Assembly (NCBI GenBank): GCA_030340625.1
Contig: JAOPHQ010006621.1
Location: forward strand, 16,004 to 80,003
Direction of reading: 5' to 3'
Source: Merluccius polli
Taxonomy: Eukaryota > Chordata > Actinopteri > Gadiformes > Merlucciidae
DNA length: 64,000 bases
A program made the translations under genes and the position numbers. The notes below the pieces were generated by a model. That model was given only the letters and a program-made list of their open reading frames with translations, was not told the origin of the DNA and made no database searches. How positions within the stretch are numbered: the first letter of the stretch is position 1; each line of letters starts with the position of its first letter. Shown here in pieces: positions 59,027-64,000 of the stretch.

Positions 59027-59115
59027 CGCTGTTGTAGTGAAGCAGGAAGAAAACCGGAAACTCTTCTGCCGACAACCGGGGAAAACGGAAGTACGTCACG
59101 CGAGTTGTGCACAGA

Positions 59116-60857
59116 GCCTATTCGGGAGTAGTTAAACATGCAAGGGAAAAAGGTCAGAAAATCAAGTTGTCTTATATGTTCAAATATATATTCAATGATA
59201 TATTCAAAGTGTTAACTATGCAGACGAACAACAAATTATTCTTACTGTCATAATAGGTAGCGAGATGCTAGGTAGCCATACACCCAATGTATAACTTAGT
59301 AATCCGGGGACAAGTTCAATGTACAATTGACATTCGGCAAGAACCAATGTACTGGTGTATAACAGTAGAATCAAGAGATCAATAGGATCAGGGTAGTAGT
59401 ACGTAAAAAATTAGAACTAAAAAGAGGTTTCCGCATGTAGAGTTAGAAATAATACTAGACTTAAAACCAAATGTAGAAGTCTCTTGCGTGACCAAGGACC
59501 AACGGGGTATAGTCCTTCAATATGACAAAATAGATCCAAATCCGGTTACTGATAAAATAGATTCAACTCAAAATTGATGACAAAATCGAAAATAATAATA
59601 ACTTCTCAATAACAAGAAAACTTAAACAGTATGGATTTGAACGCATTGAAAAACAAATTGTGGTAAAATCAAAGGAGTGGTTGTATAAGCAAACAATAGG
59701 TATACATGGGTGGTATTTACTGGAAGTCTGATACAAACAAAACGTTATATGTGTGCTAAAAGTCATCAAGATACATTGTATATAATAAATATTGAATATA
59801 ATTGGGGAATCTGTGAACAAGAGATTGAGGAGTTACACTAAAAAACAAGAACAGGAAAGGCAACCACTTGAAAGAAATCAAATGCAAAGTACAACAGTGA
59901 GCCCAAATGACGATGCATGGTCAACACCCTTATGTTGAGGCAATGTTTGATGTATATGGGATCAAGTGAATACAGTAAATCTAAAGAAGGACATAGAATT
60001 GTCCAATAGAATAGGAGAATTGTCTGTACCTAAAGGGGTTGAGCTTTATTAGAGCAGGGATTAGAATGTTTCCAAAACGATGAAGGAAGTGTAGAAGATA
60101 ATGATGTAGGCATGATAGAAGAGGATCTATGTGACACCATTTGAAATGTCACCAAAAACTGTATTGATCGATACCAAACAAGAAAACCAGCGCCTATTAT
60201 AAAAGGGGATAGAGCCAGTGAACATCTTATGTCATATATGACATTCCAGTGGCATAATTGTTTATATCAAAATTAGGACAATGATAATGAGGAAATGGAA
60301 ATCGAGGGTAGTTTATTTGAAGTGTATCCATTTTGAATACTCAAGCTTACTAATGGCTGTTCAATGACTATTTTGGACCAGTGATACCATAAATATTCAT
60401 TTATTCACAAATATTCACCTATTATTTGAAGTATACACATTTGATTGATATATTAAGTGTGCACAGAAATTCACTTATTAACAATTATTTACTATTGTCT
60501 ATATAAATGGGAATCAGCCTTCAAACTTTAACAGGGAACCAGTACTAATGATCACCTAAGGGGAACAAAGTAGATGATAAGGTACAAGGGGGGATCATTT
60601 GAATATTAATTAGCAATAATAACAAATTATGGGAATATTAATTAATAATGATAGAAGATCATTTGGTTCATTCAGGATTTTGGACACAGCTGATCTATAA
60701 TTACACTGTAATAACAATTGTTCACATACTGATTATGTTATGTTGTGTCAGATATTTTTCTGCAAAGATACGGTTTGGTTCTGGAATTTCTTCCTCTCAG
60801 GACAATGGAGGGAGATCCATCAGAGAAAGGACAGTTGATCTGAGGCTCCTGTACTAA
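59116..60857 (+). pseudogene. Degraded ERV env region
   Basis: Short frames separated by stops include a Cys/Trp-containing stretch near 59300-59350 and, at 60690-60780, a long hydrophobic segment (TVITIVHILIMLCCV) like an envelope membrane anchor and tail, ending at 60855-60857. The envelope assignment rests on position and this pattern. Sequence is strongly AT-rich and decayed. Confidence 0.45.
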
Positions 60858-61139
60858 ATGGACTCAGAGACTCATAACTGGACGTTGGAATGGACTGCAA
60901 ACATGGGATGAACAACAGGAACATTGCTTCCTGTTACCAGCGGTTGATCATAATGTCTATACTAGGAGACAACATGACTGATAGCTTTATCTGAATGTGA
61001 TGTGTTTTTATGTTTTATATTTTATGTTTTCTTTAATTCCTTTAATGATTGATTATATACAAGTGATTGATGTTGAAATATGTTAACACTGTGTAATGAT
61101 GATTTGTTGTGCATTTGACAATGATTGGATTGAAGAGAA
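60858..61139. other. ERV 3' untranslated spacer
   Basis: No frame. Ends in the purine-rich GAAGAGAAG at about 61131-61139, a possible polypurine tract directly before TG. Confidence 0.35.
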
Positions 61140-62046
61140 GTGCCTCATCCTGATTGGCTTGTGGGTGAGATCTTCTCTAGAGTTACATCTCCTAGAGGTG
61201 GTTTTCGACTGGATGATGGTAACCCGAACTGGATAGACCTCTCTTCAGCTGCTGAACGGCTAACTGGGGAGAGTGCTTCCAGTTGGGCGAGACTAGCTCA
61301 TGAATTTGGCCTTATTAGAACAATTGAATAGTTTACCTAGTTTAAAAGTAAATAAAAAAAAGTGTGCATAAGATTCAAAGGTAATGCTAAAAAGTCTAAA
61401 TTAGTTGTTCCAAAGAGTTTGATGAATTAGGATCTAGAATCAATACTATATATTATCATCAAAATATGAGGGAAGAGAAGAATAGCTGCTATATGTAGTT
61501 TTGCGAATATGTAGTGTATTTTCTGATATACATTTACAGGTTATTCTACTTCTTTCTTTTATTCATTGTATTTCACTCATTCTTTATATGTAGAATACTG
61601 CTGTGCCATGGGAGAACATTCCTGTGTCTCCTAGTGAGCTATTAGGGGTAATCCTGAGGGCCTGCTCAGGGTCAGCAGGATGCCCTGATGACCCCAGGCT
61701 GCTGAAACAACATGCCCTGAAGACCTCAGAAAGTGTTTCCGTATGTGGTTTACGATAGGAAGTTGTTGTGATGAAAAGTTAAACAGTCTAGGTGTGCTGG
61801 TTAAGCTTGCCGGACTGTCACGCATGGTATGGCTTAGAGAGGGCTATAAGAAGTGTGTGCATTAGAGAGGATTCAGAGTTTCGGACCCCATTGGGGGATT
61901 CGGACTCAGATTCGGAGAAGATTCAGCCACCATTCAGATGCATTGAATGTCATCCCGCTTGTGTTCTCTGTTAAATAAAAAGTTATTTACTCACTTTTGG
62001 GAGCGGACCTCCATCATTTCATCATCCACAAACCAGTATTCTGGCA
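61140..62046 (+). repeat. Probable ERV 3' LTR
   Basis: Starts TGCC after a purine tract and ends GGCA. Contains a TATAAG-type box (about 61848) and AATAAA at 61974-61979, in LTR order. An alternative start/end pair (TGTAG at 61589, CTACA at 62066) cannot be excluded, so the limits are uncertain. Confidence 0.4.
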
Positions 62047-62077
62047 GCCGAGAAGAATATACTACAGGGTCTTTGGG

Positions 62078-62114
62078 GGCAGGGGGTCCTTGAGGACTGG
62101 GTTGGGAACCACTG
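62078..62114 (-). repeat. hAT end remnant (CAGTGGTTCCCAACC)
   Basis: On the minus strand the segment begins CAGTGGTTCCCAACCCAGTC, a terminus typical of Tip100/Zaphod-like hAT elements. The partner end is not in sight. Confidence 0.45.
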
Positions 62115-62479
62115 ACCTAGTGCACCCTATCACAAACATCAATGCAGACAATTATAAAAAGGACCCAGGCAAAGGAAGAATGGCATTCTAATGCCGTCTT
62201 TTGAGCGGGTCGTCATCAGTGACGTACTTATCCACGCGACACATAAACTGGGCTGGCTGTGGGCTACGCAAAACACACTCGGACACTCAGGAGCGTCTCC
62301 ACCTCTGCCACGGTCCACAGCGTGTTCTTGCGCGTTCCTTCCAGTGGAGGAACGCCTAGGCAAAAAAGCCGCGCTAAGTCGAGGCGAGACGAGCTGGTAC
62401 TACCAGTGGAAAGACGGCATATATCCGGTTGCGGTCAGCTAGCCCACTTCACATTTTCTTCAGGAAATGTACTTTCTAG
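62115..62479. other. Unassigned spacer
   Basis: GC-balanced DNA with no recognised protein or repeat ends. Confidence 0.35.
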
Positions 62480-63727
62480 TTATTGAGTGTGCCTGAAAGC
62501 ACACTATATACTATCCACCGGGCTTATTATTGAGTGTGCCTGAAAGCGCACACTATATACTATCCACCGGGCTTATTGAGTGTGCCTGAAAGCACACTAT
62601 ATACTATCCACCGGGCTTATTATTGAGTGTGCCTGAAAGCACACTATATACTATCCACCGGGCTTATTGAGTGTGCCTGAAAGCACACTATATACTATCC
62701 ACCGGGCTTATTGAGTGTGCCTGAAAGCACACTATATACTATCCACCGGGCTTATTGAGTGAGCCTGAAAGCACACTATATACTATCCACCGGGCTTATT
62801 ATTATTATTGAGTGTGCCTGAAAGAGCACACTATATACTATCCACCGGGCTTATTATTATTGAGTGTGCCTGAAAGCACACTATATACTATCCACCGGGC
62901 TTATTATTATTGAGTGTGCCTGAAAGCACACTATATACCATGGGCGAGCGGTCATAATAAGCTATAAATGCAGTGCATGCCCAAGCCCTTCAATAAAAAT
63001 AATTGAAAATATTAATCTGGCAGTGTGTTCAATTATACAATACCTTAGTTCTACTGTTTTGGTCTTAAATCCGTGCCTAATCTGTCCCGTTTTGCTTGCG
63101 AAAAGCTGGAAAGCTGACAGCTTGTTTCGCGCATGCGCACTGTGACACCGAGTAGTACAGTTACTGCTAGAGGCCTTAGTTTACTGTAGATGAGCATTTT
63201 GAATGGCAAAAAAGCTGTCAATGAAGCAGCTTATCTGCCAACGCGCATGCGCAAACCTGACTTGTTTGAATTTTGTTCTGAAATCCTCCTCTCTTTTCTT
63301 CGCTCCGCTTGAGCGCGGCTGAACCTGGCTTGAGGCCACTTCATGGGCGAAAGCCAGTTCGGAATACTGTAAATTCCAACATGTTGTTGGTAACTTTGTA
63401 GGCATGTGATTGTGTCATTTGATTGACCACGCTGGTTACGTTGTGTGGGCGCATCAAGCGTCATGTCAGTGCTGAATATTTCTGCTTTCATTTAGCCTAC
63501 ATATACACTGTAAATTCCAACACAAATTCCAGGTTGTTGGTAACATGGGGCAAGTGTGAGTGTGAGAGTGTCAAAATCGAGTTGATATAGTAGTTAAAAA
63601 CCATATTATATATTTTTATTAATAAATAAATACCCCCCTTACGGGCGCGCATGGTATTGACACTTCAGCATGACCACAGTAAAAGGTCACCGCTCGCCAC
63701 TGCTATATACTATCCACCGGGCTTATT
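62480..63727. repeat. Hairpin minisatellite, locus 2 (ten units)
   Basis: Ten units of GAGTGTGCCTGAAAGCACAC plus TATATACTATCCACCGGGC, joined by TTATT spacers of varying length. In nearly every unit AGTGTGC pairs with GCACACT. The tenth unit is split by a hAT MITE (62939-63702), and its right half resumes at 63703. Confidence 0.9.
62939..63702. mobile_element. hAT MITE inside the hairpin minisatellite
   Basis: Ends CATGGGCGAGCGGT and ACCGCTCGCCACTG. The 8-bp duplication CTATATAC is identical at 62931-62938 and 63703-63710, and removing the element restores the minisatellite unit. No protein in 764 bp. Confidence 0.9.
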
Positions 63728-64000
63728 GGGGGCCTAGCAGCAAAGCTGCGAAGCACCCATTGTTTTTGTATTGTTTCCTATAATTGGGACCCATGCAGCG
63801 AAGCTGCAGGGAACCCATAGTGTTTCTACCTTTGCTTCTTCTTCTTCTTCTTCTTATCATTATTATTATTATTATTAGTGCTTATTGTTATACTGTGAGC
63901 ACTATTGTTATACTGTGGATTCTTTGGACTGTGGATTCTTTCTTATTATTAGTGCCACGGGGCCATCGCACCGAGCACTGGTCCCTACAGCTAAAGCTGT
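63728..64000. repeat. Further hairpin modules at the window end
   Basis: Short modules each with a small stem: GCAGCAAAGCTGC (about 63739), GCAGCGAAGCTGC (about 63795) and CAGCTAAAGCTG (about 63988). They are mixed with TTGTTATACTGTG repeats, a CTT/ATT microsatellite and the module CCACGGGGCCATCGCACCGAG also seen at locus 1. Runs off the window. Confidence 0.75.

Larger units (their letters stand above)
56669..59115. repeat. THAP palindrome: inverted duplication with ~440-bp spacer
   Basis: The left arm (56669-57298) and the right arm (57738-59115, minus its Harbinger insertion) are inverted copies. Outer ends are AGGCTCTGTGCACAACTCGC. The flanks give AT or TA as a possible 2-bp target duplication. 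Inner ends carry TAGACCATAGATC-type repeats. Both arms code for the same THAP domain in opposite directions. Confidence 0.85.
56164..62046 (+). mobile_element. Endogenous retrovirus remnant (pol end, env, probable 3' LTR)
   Basis: The C-terminal end of a retroviral integrase (56164-56574), an overlapping env start (about 56481-56668), degraded env pieces (59116-60857) and a probable LTR occur in genomic order. A THAP palindrome (56669-59115) sits in env. gag, protease and RT are absent from the window. Many stops show it is an old, non-coding copy. The type (gamma/epsilon-like) is inferred from the integrase tail. Confidence 0.6.

Overview
The window is vertebrate nuclear DNA, almost certainly from a teleost fish. 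It holds two recognisable host genes, one more probable multi-exon gene, and a dense, deeply nested set of transposable elements. The fish assignment rests on a PTH4-like hormone gene, an apobec2 gene, a gene of a type I recall as expanded in teleosts, and fish-type L2-like, I-clade, BEL/Pao, Tc1, Harbinger and hAT elements.

Layout. 1-1368: an L2-like endonuclease fragment cut by the window edge, then unassigned DNA. 1369-4704: a complete hAT element with a seven-exon transposase frame that reads through and a perfect 8-bp target duplication. 4789-12881: a minus-strand BEL/Pao retrotransposon split by a hAT element (6314-7491), a retroposed insert with a 19-bp duplication (9115-10102) and a solo LTR (10473-10839). 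12882-25067: a stretch bounded by identical 20-bp inverted ends. It contains a hAT element (13926-23800) that contains an I-clade LINE (14060-19977), which in turn carries a Harbinger-type element, another hAT element inside that, and a hAT MITE. 25066-28145: an inverted array of ~150-bp units, a hAT, and an L2-like LINE end carrying a solo LTR. 28971-32818: a 3.85-kb palindrome with ~1.5-kb arms flanked by a near-perfect 10-bp direct repeat, so probably a long-TIR DNA transposon.

33679-40200 is the host-gene island. A pth4-like gene (plus) with a TATA box converges on apobec2 (minus, three coding exons, zinc-deaminase motif). From 41960 an L2-like LINE runs to about 50745. It is split by a 3.7-kb TIR element with a 6-bp duplication, which holds a Tc1 element, a Harbinger MITE and a hAT MITE, and by a second copy of the hAT family seen at 17090. 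Directly downstream lie five exons of a RING-like zinc-finger gene (50755-52828).

53814-64000: a degraded hAT with a transposase remnant; an endogenous retrovirus remnant (integrase C-terminus, env pieces, a probable 3' LTR) split by a 2.4-kb palindrome that duplicates a THAP-domain gene; and arrays of short hairpin modules.

Most insertion boundaries were read directly from target-site duplications, so the order of insertion can be reconstructed. Host-gene functions come from family knowledge. No database search was possible, so family names for elements without recognisable protein are inferred from terminal repeats and duplication length.
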